This document shows, piece by piece, positions 45,272 to 55,171 of a stretch of 64,000 bases of DNA (within the stretch, counting starts at the first letter, position 1; each line of letters begins with the position of its first letter). The stretch is from Fictibacillus phosphorivorans (lineage in GTDB: Bacteria; Bacillota; Bacilli; Bacillales; Fictibacillaceae): positions 2,542,001-2,606,000 of the forward strand of contig NZ_CP015378.1 in assembly GCF_001629705.1 (NCBI RefSeq), read 5' to 3'. The notes under the pieces were generated by a model, which did not search any database, was not told the DNA's origin, and saw nothing but the letters and a program-made list of their open reading frames with translations. The translations under genes were made by a program, and so were the position numbers.

Positions 45272-45862
45272 CTATTCATCGGTAGATAGTGATTCTTGAA
45301 ACTTAGAAAAGAACAAATCAGCTTCTTGTTCTACATTTTCTTCCTGAATGTTTTCAGGAAGCGGAGGCAACTCTTTTACACTTTGCAGACCAAAATGTTC
45401 TAAGAACGCCTTTGTAGTGCCATAAAGAATAGCCCGTCCCGTTCCCTCTGCTCGACCTACTTCTTTTACTAATCCTTTTGCAGATAGTGTCTGCAACGGT
45501 TTCTCTGTTTTCACCCCTCTAACTTCTTCGATCTCTGACCTTGTAATGGGCTGTTTATAGGCGATGATCGCAAGTGTTTCAAGGGCTGCTTGAGAAAGTG
45601 TAGCATGACCAGGTGTTTCTACAAGGCGTTCGTAAAATGCAGCGTGTTCAGGTTTTGTTACAAACTGAAGAGATCCCGCGTATTCAACAATAGACATCCC
45701 TCTTTCTGATGACGCATAACTTTGTTTTAACTCTTCAATGACGGGATCCAATTCTTTGCTATCGATCTCCAGTACTTGAGCGATCTGTTTTCTGTCGATT
45801 CCTTCATCTCCGCTGACAAAAAGCAAACCCTCAACAACCGCTTTATATTCATTTCGTTCCAA
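45272..45862 (-). CDS. scpB: Segregation and condensation protein B
   Basis: 196 residues with two winged-helix domains (AVVEGLLFVSGDEGIDRKQI and TLAIIAYKQPITRSEIEEVRGV, the latter a family signature). ScpB dimers bind ScpA and regulate the SMC ring. 6 bases after scpA. Confidence 0.96.
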   Translation of the reverse strand: MERNEYKAVVEGLLFVSGDEGIDRKQIAQVLEIDSKELDPVIEELKQSYASSERGMSIVEYAGSLQFVTKPEHAAFYERLVETPGHATLSQAALETLAIIAYKQPITRSEIEEVRGVKTEKPLQTLSAKGLVKEVGRAEGTGRAILYGTTKAFLEHFGLQSVKELPPLPENIQEENVEQEADLFFSKFQESLSTDE

Positions 45863-45868
45863 ATCGTA

Positions 45869-46612
45869 TTACTCCTCTAACATCGTTATATATATTTCGC
45901 TAAAATGATCTTGTTGCTCGCAATTAATTGATTTGACTTTCATAAGTTCTAATATAGCAAGAAACGTCACAACAACATGTTCTTTCGTACTTTTATCAAA
46001 AAGGTCTGTAAACTTCTTTCTTCCACCGACCGAAAGAAGAGAGGATTTTATTTGTTCCATCCTTTTTTCGATCGGAATCTCTTGCCGTTCGATGGTCGTT
46101 TGCTTTGGTGCTCGCGTCACCTTTTCTTGAAAGACCTTCTGCATCGCCTGCAACATATCATAAAGTGTTACGTTGGTCACTTGTTTTGCTGACTCTTCTT
46201 TTTCAAACTGAGAAAGATCAGCTGGCTGACGGGTGTAAATTAAACTTCTTGCTGATTCTCTCTCTTTAAGTTCATCAGCAGCATGCTTGTACTTTCTATA
46301 TTCAACGAGTCTTCTTACTAACTCATCTCTTGGATCTTCTTCCATCTCGAGTTCCATTTGATTCTCAAACAGCTCTTCTTCATGCTTTGGTAGCAGCATC
46401 TTGCTCTTAATGGCAAGAAGTGTAGCTGCCATGACTAAAAATTCACTTGCTACATCAAGTTTCAGTTCTTTCATCGTATGTATATATTGAAGGTATTGCT
46501 CAGTTATGATGGCTACCGGAATATCATAGATATCCACTTCGTAGGTTTGTATCAAATGAAGCAGTAAGTCTAGCGGACCTTCAAATCCATCAAGCTTCAC
46601 ACTATATTGCAT
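45869..46612 (-). CDS. scpA: Segregation and condensation protein A
   Basis: 247 residues, the kleisin of the SMC condensin. The N-terminal FEGPLDLLLHLIQTYEVDIYDI and the C-terminal winged helix (VTFLAILELMKVKSINC) that touch SMC are intact, with a charged middle. Operon with scpB. Confidence 0.97.
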   Translation of the reverse strand: MQYSVKLDGFEGPLDLLLHLIQTYEVDIYDIPVAIITEQYLQYIHTMKELKLDVASEFLVMAATLLAIKSKMLLPKHEEELFENQMELEMEEDPRDELVRRLVEYRKYKHAADELKERESARSLIYTRQPADLSQFEKEESAKQVTNVTLYDMLQAMQKVFQEKVTRAPKQTTIERQEIPIEKRMEQIKSSLLSVGGRKKFTDLFDKSTKEHVVVTFLAILELMKVKSINCEQQDHFSEIYITMLEE

Positions 46613-46746
46613 AACATTTCCCCAGTTTTTCAGCGATTTTGTATTATAAAATTATATCATATTTTGTGCGTCACGCGGCTTGTTTTTATTCATGCTGTGC
46701 ATATGGTAAACTTAAAGTCGAGCTTATTAAGGGGCGTGAACGATCA

Positions 46747-47259
46747 GTGACTTATCCAAAACCATGGATACAATACTTGGTGTATTTTCATAGAGACCAA
46801 GATTACTTTGAATGTCATGAAGTGCTTGAGGACCATTGGAAGGACGAGGGAATGAAAGGAGATCTGTGGCCTGGATTGATCCAGCTTGCAGTAGCTCAAT
46901 ATCATCACCGCCGCGGAAACTATAATGGAGCTAGACGAATGATTTTGAGTTGCAAAGTGAAGCTGCAAAAAGAGGAATCAGCACTGAAAGAACTCGGAAT
47001 AGAAGTTGAACCATTTCTCGAACTGCTGGATAGAAGTGTACAAAGGATCGAGCGACAGCAACCTTTTGAGTCTATAGGACTTCCCCTATCGTCGGAGTTA
47101 TTTCAAGCATGCTTAACCGAAGCAAACGCAACAGAAGAAACTTGGGTGTTACAAACCAAAACGGATGATACTATCATTCATAAGCACTCTTTAAGAGATC
47201 GCTCTTCTGTTATTGAAGAACGAAAGAAGCAAAAACAGAAGAAAAACAGAATCTTATAA
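46747..47259 (+). CDS. ypuF: DUF309 protein YpuF
   Basis: 170 residues from GTG 46747, with AAGGGGCG upstream; the longer open frame has no ribosome site. DUF309 signature FHRDQDYFECHEVLEDHWK and LWPGLIQLAVAQYHHRRGN, an all-helical fold with conserved His/Glu that may bind metal. Divergent from scpA, as in B. subtilis. The ribT-ribDEAH operon that follows ypuF there is missing here. The C-terminus is very basic. Confidence 0.88.
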   Translation: MTYPKPWIQYLVYFHRDQDYFECHEVLEDHWKDEGMKGDLWPGLIQLAVAQYHHRRGNYNGARRMILSCKVKLQKEESALKELGIEVEPFLELLDRSVQRIERQQPFESIGLPLSSELFQACLTEANATEETWVLQTKTDDTIIHKHSLRDRSSVIEERKKQKQKKNRIL

Positions 47260-47302
47260 ACACCGGCATATGCCATATGCTATATCGTCGCATTTCGAAC
47301 TT

Positions 47303-47382
47303 TAATTCGGCAAGTTTACATCTGAATTTGACGAAATAAATGATTAATTTGACCATTTATCATCCAATATTGACGAGTCGAC
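47303..47382. repeat. Degenerate ~21-nt tandem repeat, array 3
   Basis: Three to four units of about 21 nt in register on ATTTGAC, ending TTGACGAGTCGACA. Lies in the convergent ypuF-ppiB gap, the same setting as array 2. Confidence 0.75.
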
Positions 47383-47401
47383 ATAATCAAAAAATCAATA
47401 T

Positions 47402-47437
47402 AAAAAAACTCCGGATCATATCGATACCGGAGCTTTT
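47402..47437 (-). terminator. Terminator after ppiB
   Basis: Stem GCTCCGGTATC / GATccGGAGT-type (CTCCGG/CCGGAG) followed by T7 on the minus strand. Confidence 0.88.
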
Positions 47438-47450
47438 CTTCGTATAGAAA

Positions 47451-47885
47451 TTATTCTTCCCAAACTTTAACTTCTTTCATTACATCGCCTTGTTTAATAC
47501 GAAGAACGGTTTCCAAACCTTCTGTAACTTGTCCAAAAACAGTGTGAACACCGTTCAAGTGCGGCTGTGGCTCATGTACGATAAAGAATTGGCTTCCACC
47601 TGTATCACGTCCAGCATGCGCCATTGAAAGAGATCCTGCTACGTGCTTATGCGGGTTCCCTTCTGTTTCACAAGGAATCGAATAACCAGGGCCGCCAGCT
47701 CCAGTTCCTGTTGGATCTCCACCTTGAGCTACAAATCCAGGGATCACACGGTGGAACGTTACACCGTTGTAAAAGCCTTCATTTGCAAGTTTTTCAAAGT
47801 TTTCTACTGTTCCAGGTGCTTCCTCCTGATACAGATCAAACACAATTTTTTCGCCGTTTTCAAATTCAATTGAACCTTTTTTCAT
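47451..47885 (-). CDS. ppiB: Peptidyl-prolyl cis-trans isomerase (cyclophilin)
   Basis: 144 residues, cytosolic. Active-site segment [19 protein letters not shown] and SQFFI are complete. Speeds prolyl bond isomerisation. Lies between ypuF and lysA as in B. subtilis. Confidence 0.95.
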   Translation of the reverse strand: MKKGSIEFENGEKIVFDLYQEEAPGTVENFEKLANEGFYNGVTFHRVIPGFVAQGGDPTGTGAGGPGYSIPCETEGNPHKHVAGSLSMAHAGRDTGGSQFFIVHEPQPHLNGVHTVFGQVTEGLETVLRIKQGDVMKEVKVWEE

Positions 47886-47955
47886 AAAAAAACTGGCCTC
47901 CTTCTACTTCATTCAACTACCATTGTACGGTTAAATCGCTGCTCCGTAAACTAAT

Positions 47956-49278
47956 TTACACAAAAACATTCGATTTTAGCGGAACATCGTTCTTGATAAG
48001 GTCTTCATACGTTTCACGCTTAACTACCAGTTGTTCTTCACCGTTCTCTACAAATACGACAGCCGGACGCTGAATTCTATTATAGTTGCTCGCCATACTA
48101 TAACCGTAAGCACCGGTACACGAAACGGCTAAGAAGTCGTGATCACATACTTCCGGCAGGTCGATGTCCCAGATCAACATATCGCCACTCTCACAGCATT
48201 TGCCTGCGATTGATACCGTTTGAGTTAGTTCTGCGTTCATCTTATTCGCTACGAATGCTTCATATTTTGCTTGGTAGAGTGCAGGACGAATGTTATCTGT
48301 CATCCCACCATCAATGGAAACATAGTGTCTAACTCCTTCGATCTCTTTTTGCGAGCCGATTGAATAGATCGTCGTACCAGCATCACCTACAAGTGAACGG
48401 CCTGGTTCAATCCAAAGTTCAGGCAGATCTTGCCCTTCAAAGTGAATCATCTGCTTTTTCACTTCTTCAATCATCGCAGATACGTATTGCTCAGGAGAAA
48501 GCGGCGTATCCTCTGATGTATATTGTATACCGAACCCACCTCCAAGATTTACGACACTTGGAAAATAGCTATAGTTCTCTTCCCACTTCTTAAAATGACC
48601 GAATAATTTTTCAATCGCCAGTGTAAATCCTTCTGTTTCAAAAATTTGAGATCCAATATGACAGTGTATACCTAAAACGCGAAAGCCTTCAAATGCAAGT
48701 ACTTCTTGAAGTGCTTTGTCTCCTTGACCATTTCCTAGATCAAATCCAAACTTAGAATCCTCTTGACCTGTAATGATGTAATCATGAGTATGTGCTTCGA
48801 TTCCTGGAGTTAAACGGAGTAAGATGTCTATTTTTTTGTTCAGTTTGCTGCTCATCATTTTTAACAATGAGATCTCATGAAAGTTATCCACTACTATACA
48901 GCCGACTCCAGCACTAAGTGCAAATTCTAATTCTGCTAAGCTCTTGTTGTTTCCATGAAAGTGTATTCTTTCAGGTGGAAATCCAGCTTGAAGTGCTGTA
49001 TAAAGTTCACCGCCTGAAACAACATCGAGACTTAATCCTTCTTGCTCGATTATCTGAAACATAGCGATCGATGAAAAAGCTTTTGAAGCATAAGCGACTT
49101 GATATCCAACTCCATTTTCCTCGAATGCTTTTTTAAAGCCACTTGCTCTATTTTTAATTAAGGATAGATCATATAGATAAAGCGGTGTTCCGTATTTTTT
49201 TGCAAGCTCTACCGTATCTAAACCACCGATCCAAAGATGCTGATTATCTCCAATTCTTGATGTTCCGTGTAAATTCAC
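47956..49278 (-). CDS. lysA: Diaminopimelate decarboxylase
   Basis: 440 residues from GTG 49276-49278, eight bases after GAGGGG; the open frame reaches back into the riboswitch only by chance. Last step of lysine synthesis. PLP lysine in VAYASKAFSS, HCHIGSQIF, the GGGFGI glycine loop and the substrate motif CCESGD are all present. Controlled by the lysine riboswitch upstream. Confidence 0.97.
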   Translation of the reverse strand: MNLHGTSRIGDNQHLWIGGLDTVELAKKYGTPLYLYDLSLIKNRASGFKKAFEENGVGYQVAYASKAFSSIAMFQIIEQEGLSLDVVSGGELYTALQAGFPPERIHFHGNNKSLAELEFALSAGVGCIVVDNFHEISLLKMMSSKLNKKIDILLRLTPGIEAHTHDYIITGQEDSKFGFDLGNGQGDKALQEVLAFEGFRVLGIHCHIGSQIFETEGFTLAIEKLFGHFKKWEENYSYFPSVVNLGGGFGIQYTSEDTPLSPEQYVSAMIEEVKKQMIHFEGQDLPELWIEPGRSLVGDAGTTIYSIGSQKEIEGVRHYVSIDGGMTDNIRPALYQAKYEAFVANKMNAELTQTVSIAGKCCESGDMLIWDIDLPEVCDHDFLAVSCTGAYGYSMASNYNRIQRPAVVFVENGEEQLVVKRETYEDLIKNDVPLKSNVFV

Positions 49279-49324
49279 AAAAAATCCCCTCTCGTTGTTG
49301 ATAGAGAATTCAATCCCGACAAAT

Positions 49325-49556
49325 ACAAAAGACAGCCGCAACTAAGGCAGGCTGTCATAACCGTACCCTCATGTCGGAATAGCTCTCCACTACAGTTGTA
49401 GTGACAGTCCGTTGCTTGTTCAGCAGCGGCCCAGCATAAAAAGAGATGGAGCTCTTCTTACACTTCGGCAAATTGACCTTTCAACATATTTCATCGTCTT
49501 CCAAGAACTCCATATGCTACTCATTCGTTTTGCGCCTCTACCTCATATGAGGCATA
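49325..49556 (-). promoter_or_regulatory. Lysine riboswitch (L box) with terminator, upstream of lysA
   Basis: Minus-strand landmarks in order: GAGGTAGAGGCGC, GAGTAG, GAAAGG followed by TTGCCGAAGTG, GCTGGGC, and GGACTGTCACTACAACTGTAG then GGAGAGCTA. A terminator with arms GACAGCC/GGCTGTC and TTTTGTATTTG (49325-49356) follows. Lysine should promote termination. Confidence 0.95.
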
Positions 49557-49607
49557 TTTAATTAGTTATGAATTTAACATAATTTTCAACAATCAGCAAG
49601 GGACAGA

Positions 49608-51083
49608 TTAATTAGTTGGCTGTTTTTTGGTGTTCTGCGGATGTACGATGCTCGGCCGAACTTTAGAGAGTGGAACGGCTACTCGAATAACGATCTGCAG
49701 GAATGCTTTAGGATTAAAAGGTATGAACGGCCATAAATAAGGCGTGTTTAGATTCTTAATCGTTGCCATATATATGATCATAATCGTAAAACCAACGATA
49801 AACCCAGGAACTTTGAAGAGCATGACCATTATAATCAGAAAGAGCCGCAAAACCCTATTGGCAATACTTAACTCGTAACTAGGTGTAGAGAACGCTCCGA
49901 TCGCTGCAATCGCAACGTATAAAATAACTTCTGGGACGAATAAACCTACATCTATCGCAATTTGGCCGATCAATACAGCTGCAATTAGGCCCATGGCGGT
50001 CGATAGTGCACTAGGTGTATGAATGGCCGCAAGTCTTAAGATATCGATCCCGATCTCTGCAAAAATAATTTGGAGAAACAATGGGATGTTCGTGTGTTTA
50101 TTCGGACCTATAAAATCAATGAAAGGTGGTAGCAACTGCTCTTCCATCGAGAACAATAGCCACATCGGAACTAAGAATACAGAAGCCAGCATTCCAGTAA
50201 AACGGGTCCATCTTAAGAATGCTCCGATGAACGGTGTCTGTCTAAACTCTTCTGCATGTTGTACGTGATGAAAAAGTGTTGTAGGTGTAATGATAACACT
50301 TGGAGATGTATCTGTGATGATTAATACATGGCCCTCCATCAAGTGCTGAGCTGCAACATCAGGTCTTTCAGTGTAACGGACTAAAGGAAACGGATTCCAG
50401 CCTTGTTTTACAACAAACTCTTCTATTGTTTTATCGGCCATCGGAATCCCGTCGATCTCAATGGAGTTAAGCTCTTTTCTAATAAGATCAACGAGACCAG
50501 GGTCTGCCACATCTTGAATATACGCGAGACACACGTCCGTCTTCGAACGTTCACCCACTTGAAGAATCTCATGTCTTAATCGCTCATCTCTGATGCGTCT
50601 TCTCGTGAGAGCAGTATTGATGATAATATTTTCCGTGTATCCATCACGAGCTCCCCTTACTACTTTCTCAATGTCTGGTTCTTCTGGTGATCTTCCTGGA
50701 TAACTTCTTACATCTACAACGAAGGCTTCTTCTTCACCGTCTATGAATATCACGATAAGACCGGAAAGCATTCGATCAACAGCTTCATCCAATGACTTCG
50801 TAATCTCGACTTGCTGATGTGCGAGGTGGTTATGTACGAGATCTTTTACTTTAGCCGGCGCGCGATGCCCATGATCCATATCCATTAGTTCACGGTAGAT
50901 CATGATGATGAACTCACTGTCGCAAAGTCCCGTACAATAATACAGCTGTAGTTCTTTTTTTAATACAAAGATCTTTCTGACACCAACATCAAAACTCACG
51001 CCAATGCCGAGTCGCTCTTTTAAAAACCTTTCCGTATCTTCGATGTTTTTACTGATCGGCGTTTTATTTTTTTCGGTTGCCAA
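49608..51083 (-). CDS. spoVAF: Stage V sporulation protein AF
   Basis: 491 residues, GerA-type A-subunit family with a cytosolic N-terminal half and about five C-terminal membrane helices (from MLASVFLVPMW onward). SpoVAF modulates early germination events. Last of the spoVA operon and overlapping spoVAEA by 20 bases. Confidence 0.95.
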   Translation of the reverse strand: MATEKNKTPISKNIEDTERFLKERLGIGVSFDVGVRKIFVLKKELQLYYCTGLCDSEFIIMIYRELMDMDHGHRAPAKVKDLVHNHLAHQQVEITKSLDEAVDRMLSGLIVIFIDGEEEAFVVDVRSYPGRSPEEPDIEKVVRGARDGYTENIIINTALTRRRIRDERLRHEILQVGERSKTDVCLAYIQDVADPGLVDLIRKELNSIEIDGIPMADKTIEEFVVKQGWNPFPLVRYTERPDVAAQHLMEGHVLIITDTSPSVIITPTTLFHHVQHAEEFRQTPFIGAFLRWTRFTGMLASVFLVPMWLLFSMEEQLLPPFIDFIGPNKHTNIPLFLQIIFAEIGIDILRLAAIHTPSALSTAMGLIAAVLIGQIAIDVGLFVPEVILYVAIAAIGAFSTPSYELSIANRVLRLFLIIMVMLFKVPGFIVGFTIMIIYMATIKNLNTPYLWPFIPFNPKAFLQIVIRVAVPLSKVRPSIVHPQNTKKQPTN

Positions 51084-51642
51084 TTGATTCGCTCCTTTCT
51101 AAAATGAGTTGAATCGCTTTAACTGTGATTGGAGCTCCTTTTTCAATAGAATCAAAACCTGCCATTTTTCCGATGTCTCCAACACCGACAACGAATGGAA
51201 GATCTAATTCATCGAGGATGTAAACGGTATCTCCGTTTATCCTTCCTGTTTCAAGGTCTGGAATTCCACTCTTATCAATACCAAACTCAGTTAATTCTCC
51301 ATATCGGTCCATCGAACAATGAACTTTTGTCCATTCTGTAAAATGCGTTTTGGAAGCTACAGCTACGGCACCAATCACATCTATATCCTTCTGCTGATGA
51401 ATATATCTCATCGCATGTTCTCCAGGACCTTCTCCTTTAAAACCACAATCATCAAACATGACAAGTACAGGGTCATGAGGTGTTTTTCGGATCATCTCTA
51501 CCAGTTCTATCCCGTTTTTTCGGGTTGGATTTCCCCAAGATTGTGAAATACAACGTCCTCCAACTTGTTTCGCTGCATGCTCCACGACTCGTAGTGCATA
51601 CAGATCTCCATCCGTTATGAAAATGACCCGTTTTTTCACCAT
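51064..51642 (-). CDS. spoVAEA: Stage V sporulation protein AEA
   Basis: 192 residues, soluble, beginning KKRVIFITDGDLYALRVVEHAAKQVGGR, the usual SpoVAEa start. Binds the outer face of the spore inner membrane channel complex. Four bases after spoVAEB. Confidence 0.94.
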   Translation of the reverse strand: MVKKRVIFITDGDLYALRVVEHAAKQVGGRCISQSWGNPTRKNGIELVEMIRKTPHDPVLVMFDDCGFKGEGPGEHAMRYIHQQKDIDVIGAVAVASKTHFTEWTKVHCSMDRYGELTEFGIDKSGIPDLETGRINGDTVYILDELDLPFVVGVGDIGKMAGFDSIEKGAPITVKAIQLILERSESIGNRKK

Positions 51643-51646
51643 GTGA

Positions 51647-51997
51647 TCACCCCTTTGGTTCGAAGATGACTGCGACTAAAAATCCAAACAAAACAGCAGA
51701 TGAGATTCCTGCAGAGGTTAACTCAAAAATTCCCATGGCGATCCCGATAAACCCGTGTTCTTCTGCTGAAGCCATCGCTCCGTGAAGCAGGGAGTGACCA
51801 AAACTTGTAATCGGAACCGTTGCACCTGCACCCGCAAATTTAATCAGATTATCATAGATACCAAAAGCATCAAGAAGTGCACCGATCACTACGAAGGAAG
51901 TCGTGACATGAGCGGGAGTCAACTTCATAACATCCATCATCAACTGTCCGACCACACAGATTGCTCCTCCAATTAAAAACGCCCAAAAAAATTCCAT
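51647..51997 (-). CDS. spoVAEB: Stage V sporulation protein AEB
   Basis: 116 residues, four hydrophobic helices, with [21 protein letters not shown]. Membrane component of the dipicolinate channel, homologous to SpoVAC. Overlaps the reading unit with one base to spoVAD. Confidence 0.95.
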   Translation of the reverse strand: MEFFWAFLIGGAICVVGQLMMDVMKLTPAHVTTSFVVIGALLDAFGIYDNLIKFAGAGATVPITSFGHSLLHGAMASAEEHGFIGIAMGIFELTSAGISSAVLFGFLVAVIFEPKG

Positions 51998-51998
51998 C

Positions 51999-53015
51999 TT
52001 ATTGCCCTCCTTCCGCTCGCTCTAAAACTACGCCGTGAGCAACCGTTGGAATACTCTCTTTTTGCTGGACCATTACAGGGTTTAACAATGCACCCGTTGC
52101 AACCATTAAAACTTTCTTTAGATTGCCTTTTCGAATCTCATCCAAGATATAACCGTACGTGACGACCGCTGAACACGCACAGCCACTTCCTCCGGCAAAA
52201 ACCTGCTGGCCACTACGATAGATCATCAAACCACAATCTCGATGATTATCTGACACATCATATCCTTGTTCTTTTAATAGCATTTTAAGGATCGGTGCCC
52301 CGACTCCAGAGAGATCACCCGTCGCGATCAGGTCGTACTCATCAGGTTGTACATCCATCTCTTTCAAATGTGCCGCGATCGTGTCAGCAGCAGCAGGTGC
52401 CATCGCTGAACCCATATCAAAAGGATCTTTGATTCCTAAGTCCACTACTTTTCCAACCGTTGCTGAAGTGATTCGAATATCAGAGGGCTCTTTGCTGACA
52501 AGCGCAGCACCTGCACCTGTTACGGTAAATGTAGCTGTATCTGGCTTTTGGCCACCGTACTCGGTAGGGTATCTAAACTGCCTTTCAGCCGTAGCGTTGT
52601 GGGAGCTTACTGCTGCAACGATTCGATTGGCGTACCCGCCATCTACTAAAGCTGCACCTAATGCGAGTGACTCCATGGAAGTTGAACATGCTCCAAATAC
52701 CCCTAAAAAAGGTATACCGTTTCCTCTGGCTGTATAGTTGGATGAAACAATCTGGTTCAACAAGTCACCTGCCAACAAGAAGTTGATATCTTCAGGCTTC
52801 ATCTTTACTTTTTGTAAACAAGCATCGATCGCATCTTCCATTAACTGACGTTCAGCAAGTTCCCAATTTTTTTGTCCGCAGTGAAGGTTGTTATACGTTT
52901 TATCGAAATAGCTTCCTAATGGTCCTTCGCTTTCCATCGGACCTACCGCTGTACCTGCAGCATTTAAATAAATGTTATTTGCAAATTTCCATGTTTGTCT
53001 TCCTAATAAATTCAT
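51999..53015 (-). CDS. spoVAD: Stage V sporulation protein AD
   Basis: 338 residues with thiolase/KAS fold. Cys in [17 protein letters not shown] and [10 protein letters not shown] are the family positions; the protein binds dipicolinic acid rather than doing a condensation. Central to Ca-DPA uptake into the forespore and release in germination. Confidence 0.96.
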   Translation of the reverse strand: MNLLGRQTWKFANNIYLNAAGTAVGPMESEGPLGSYFDKTYNNLHCGQKNWELAERQLMEDAIDACLQKVKMKPEDINFLLAGDLLNQIVSSNYTARGNGIPFLGVFGACSTSMESLALGAALVDGGYANRIVAAVSSHNATAERQFRYPTEYGGQKPDTATFTVTGAGAALVSKEPSDIRITSATVGKVVDLGIKDPFDMGSAMAPAAADTIAAHLKEMDVQPDEYDLIATGDLSGVGAPILKMLLKEQGYDVSDNHRDCGLMIYRSGQQVFAGGSGCACSAVVTYGYILDEIRKGNLKKVLMVATGALLNPVMVQQKESIPTVAHGVVLERAEGGQ

Positions 53016-53026
53016 ACCTTCACTCC

Positions 53027-53482
53027 TTATATCAAATGCTGAAAGATGTAGCGGATCATACCAAAAACGTAAGCCGAAACCGCTCCGAATACAATTACTG
53101 CTCCAGCTAATTTGAACAGATTTGTAGCAACCCCAAGTACTAGCCCTTCACTTTTATGTTCTAATGCCGCACTCGTTACCGCGTTAGCAAATCCAGTTAC
53201 AGGAACAACAGAACCTGCTCCGGCAAACTGACCAATCTTATCGTATACCCCGAGCCCAGTTAAAAGTGCTGCGATTAGAATGAGTGTGGCAACAGTCGGA
53301 TTTCCCGCTGTTTCTTGGGTAAAATTAAAGTAAGTCATATAAAACATTTGTATTGCTTGACCGATCGTACAGATGATTCCACCTACTAAAAATGCTTTTA
53401 AACAATTTAAAACATATGGAGGTTTCGGCTGTATCGATTTAATTTTCTCGGCATATGCCTGCTGTTCTTCTTTAGTTGCCAT
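53027..53482 (-). CDS. spoVAC: Stage V sporulation protein AC
   Basis: 151 residues with four helices and FAGAGSVVPVTGFANAV, paralogous to SpoVAEB. Forms the mechanosensitive Ca-DPA channel of the spore inner membrane in B. subtilis. Confidence 0.96.
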   Translation of the reverse strand: MATKEEQQAYAEKIKSIQPKPPYVLNCLKAFLVGGIICTIGQAIQMFYMTYFNFTQETAGNPTVATLILIAALLTGLGVYDKIGQFAGAGSVVPVTGFANAVTSAALEHKSEGLVLGVATNLFKLAGAVIVFGAVSAYVFGMIRYIFQHLI

Positions 53483-53497
53483 CTTACAATCACATCC

Positions 53498-53920
53498 TTA
53501 AAGATTAATGTAGTACATCCAATGAAACAAAGATCCTGAGATTTTCCCTAGTACAATCGCCATTAGTATAATGATAATTTTCTCTCCAAATCCTACTCTT
53601 TTCGCAAGAATTGGGAGTACGTTCAATACTTCTGTTAATGCTGCAGCTAACATTCCAATAAAGATTCCTGTAAACAGACCGATCGGAACAAGAAAGAACG
53701 CTGGAAACCCAATCGAAGCGTTTCTTAAATTCATCCAACCACCGATCACAGCTCCTAATATGATGCTCATCTCATACCCTCTAATGTATCGATATGTCTT
53801 AGAGAGCTGCATCAGCCTAGGTACAATCCCAAGAACTGTAATGAGAGCGACAAGTCCAGAGCCTACTGTGATTCCACCGCCAAAACCGATAAAGGCAACG
53901 AGCAACACTTTAATTCCCAT
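53498..53920 (-). CDS. spoVAB: Stage V sporulation protein AB
   Basis: 140 residues from ATG 53918-53920 (MGIKVLLVAF), overlapping the spoVAA stop by 11 bases, hence coupled. Four membrane helices. Length matches B. subtilis SpoVAB (141). Confidence 0.93.
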   Translation of the reverse strand: MGIKVLLVAFIGFGGGITVGSGLVALITVLGIVPRLMQLSKTYRYIRGYEMSIILGAVIGGWMNLRNASIGFPAFFLVPIGLFTGIFIGMLAAALTEVLNVLPILAKRVGFGEKIIIILMAIVLGKISGSLFHWMYYINL

Positions 53921-54530
53921 TGATCTTTTTCTCTGTTTCTTTGTTTTCATGCACGATCACATACTGATCGAGGTCTTGCTGATAATTAAACATCTCAACC
54001 TCTAACGGGCTTGGCTCTTCATTAAGTCTTTTTCGGAAAAGATGGTTAAAAAAAAGAATCATGCCTAGACCAAGACCGAACGAATAGGGAATCTGGAGTA
54101 ATAGAGGCTGCTCTTTATAATGCCCCGTTATCATGAAATAGATTTTCTGGTGAACAAGCTGCATGCTTACATCTTCATGAAAATTCATGATCGCGAGAGC
54201 CGATCCTGTAAATAGAAGAAGCCATACCAATACAAAATAAACAGGTGCAAGCTTTTTTTGTTGCATCTGTATCTCCAGAATCGATTGGGCTGGTCCGATG
54301 GTCTGGACGTCTAAGCCTGGCTTGTTCTTTTGAATCGTAGCGATCACACGCATGACATCTATCACAATCAAATGCTTATCTTCAGGGGTTACTTCGTGGA
54401 TAATATATCCCTTGATGGCTTCTTCTAATTCATCAGATGCTACGATCTGTGCAACTTCACCAATCGTGACTTTCTGATGCTGAATGACCTGTACACGTTG
54501 ACGCATACGCAGGTATACCGTTTTATCCAA
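53910..54530 (-). CDS. spoVAA: Stage V sporulation protein AA
   Basis: 206 residues: a soluble N-terminal domain (about 1-90) and two membrane helices. First gene of the spoVA operon, about 40 bases after the sigma-G promoter. Confidence 0.94.
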   Translation of the reverse strand: MDKTVYLRMRQRVQVIQHQKVTIGEVAQIVASDELEEAIKGYIIHEVTPEDKHLIVIDVMRVIATIQKNKPGLDVQTIGPAQSILEIQMQQKKLAPVYFVLVWLLLFTGSALAIMNFHEDVSMQLVHQKIYFMITGHYKEQPLLLQIPYSFGLGLGMILFFNHLFRKRLNEEPSPLEVEMFNYQQDLDQYVIVHENKETEKKINGN

Positions 54531-54565
54531 TTTTCACTTCACCTCTTTCTAAGCGCATTTGTGTT

Positions 54566-54595
54566 TAGTATGCGATGATGGAATTCTTATCATGC
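54566..54595 (-). promoter_or_regulatory. Sigma-G promoter of the spoVA operon
   Basis: On the minus strand GCATG (54591-54595), exactly 18 bases, then CATACTA (54566-54572). This fits gHATR-N18-CATWHTA at every position. spoVA is a known sigma-G operon. Confidence 0.85.
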
Positions 54596-54663
54596 TTCAC
54601 ATGTAACATCATCCAAAAACTACCACAAAAAAACGTTTTGGGATTCATTGATGTATTTGAATG

Positions 54664-54790
54664 TGGTTGATCTCCGTTTCAGGTGCTCCCTTTCCGCGGG
54701 GCGACCGGTGAGCCCCTTGCCGCTTCGCACCTCTAAGTGTCTCACCAGCCCGCTCGTCCCGCAGGAGTCTCGCACCTTACACTCCAATAT
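54664..54790 (+). repeat. Mosaic interspersed repeat, copy 6
   Basis: About 127 bp, short form: GTTGATCTCCGTTTCAGG, GCGGGGCGACCGGTGAGCC, GTGTCTCACC, CGTCCCGCAGGAGTCTCGC, CACTCCAATA. With copy 7 it fills the 620-bp spoVAA-sigF gap in opposite orientation; no gene is visible there. Confidence 0.92.
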
Positions 54791-54939
54791 TAGTGATGTT
54801 TATAAGGTATCGCTAAAGGCTGTAGGAACTTTTATAATGTGGAATAACTTGAACGAATCCTCTTGATGTAACACCTGAAAAAAAAAAGGCTTTTTCTAAG
54901 CGTTTTTGCTTTTAGATGTTTTTTTCAACTTCATTGAAA

Positions 54940-55105
54940 GTTGATTGGAGCGGAAGGTTGCCTTCCTGCCACATGAGGAACTTCTCGTAAGGTATGCGAC
55001 GAGGAAGTACACTTCGGTAGGGTTTGCTTGTAGACACAGGAGCACACATACTCTTCGAACATCGTTCGCCCCATGGAAAGCGTGCAACCTGGAGCGGAGA
55101 TCAAC
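54940..55105 (-). repeat. Mosaic interspersed repeat, copy 7
   Basis: 166 bp, minus orientation: GTTGATTGGAGCGGAAGG to ACCTGGAGCGGAGATCAAC. Contains the module AAGGTATGCGACGAGGAAG and TTGTAGACACAGGAGCA that copy 5 has in the other direction. Confidence 0.92.
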
Positions 55106-55130
55106 TCTCTTACAAGTTCTTGAAAAAAGC

Positions 55131-55171
55131 AAAAAAACCAGATAGGACGTTTAAGTCTCCATCTGGTTTTT
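55131..55171 (-). terminator. Terminator after sigF
   Basis: Stem AAAACCAGATGGAG / CCTATCTGGTTTT with T7 on the minus strand. Confidence 0.88.
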
